Source: an uncultured Ruminiclostridium sp.
GTDB taxonomy: Bacteria; Bacillota; Clostridia; Oscillospirales; Ruminococcaceae
DNA length: 64,000 bases
NCBI GenBank assembly: GCA_934454635.1
Contig: CAKSFR010000002.1
Span: 124,001-188,000 of the forward strand
Direction: 5' to 3'
A model generated the notes under the pieces. That model was not told where the DNA came from and made no database searches. It was given only the letters and a program-made list of their open reading frames with translations. Position numbers and translations under genes: made by a program. Below, in pieces: positions 63,994-64,000 of the stretch. How positions within the stretch are numbered: the stretch's first letter is position 1; the number at the start of each line of letters is the position of its first letter.

Positions 63994-64000
63994 TTGGCAC
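63994..64000 (+). CDS. rpsE: Start of ribosomal protein S5 (cut by window edge)
   Basis: TTG start with GGAGG 9 nt upstream, 21 bp after the rplR stop. Only the first two codons are visible; identity is inferred from the standard rplR-rpsE order. Confidence 0.6.

Overview
The window looks like chromosome of an anaerobic Gram-positive Clostridia, most like the Ruminococcaceae/Oscillospirales. The grounds are a V-type ATPase operon in place of an F-type one, AddAB rather than RecBCD, NrdR, a zinc-type S14, an HPr carrying both His15 and Ser46, GAAAGG/GGAGG ribosome sites, TTG and GTG starts, and a surface protein with a PDTG-type sorting signal. This assignment is inferred from gene content; no 16S gene is present.

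Layout. 0-3.6 kb (+): the end of a surface-modification cassette with two DHHW proteins in tandem, an FkbH-like HAD protein and an acyl carrier protein. 3.8-13.1 kb (-): formate/nitrite-type channel, complete branched-chain amino acid ABC importer livKHMGF, MscS channel, DUF554 protein and glutamate dehydrogenase. 13.5-17.4 kb: polysaccharide deacetylase (+), TauE-like exporter (-) and a CMD-flavodoxin-cupin operon (-). 17.8-26.4 kb (+): nine-gene V-ATPase operon. 26.7-32.3 kb: tRNA-Gln (-), purB, secDF, a TIM-barrel protein and nrdR. 32.3-40 kb (-): mnmE, an accessory secA, asparaginase and a GH3 glycosidase. 40.2-55.2 kb (+): ECF S component, addB-addA, citramalate synthase, anchored surface protein, alpha/beta hydrolase, rimM-trmD, HPr and a lipoprotein. 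55.6 kb to the end (+): S10-spc ribosomal protein operon from rpsJ through rplR into the start of rpsE.

The genes are mostly housekeeping: ion-gradient energetics (V-ATPase), nitrogen and amino acid handling (liv, gdhA, ansA, cimA), protein export (secDF, accessory secA), DNA repair (addAB) and translation (mnmE, rimM, trmD, ribosomal proteins).

The most unusual material lies between the genes. From about 14.8 kb, and densely from 33.7 to 55.5 kb, intergenic gaps carry GC-rich palindromic elements of about 83-125 bp. I could fold 14 of them by eye. Each has an outer stem of 8-19 bp enclosing three hairpins, nearly all perfect, with loops that are usually 3 nt (GAA, TTC, TTT, AAA, GCA). The arm sequences differ from copy to copy while the cloverleaf plan stays the same. 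Two elements flank the asparaginase gene as inverted repeats of about 190 bp. Two composite copies (40.8-41.4 and 51.0-51.7 kb) share an internal module of 315-317 bp. A second, AT-rich family of roughly 93-102 bp, MITE-like, occurs three times (3.6, 11.6 and 17.5 kb). Structured leader RNAs are likely upstream of the FNT channel gene, gdhA and rpsJ.
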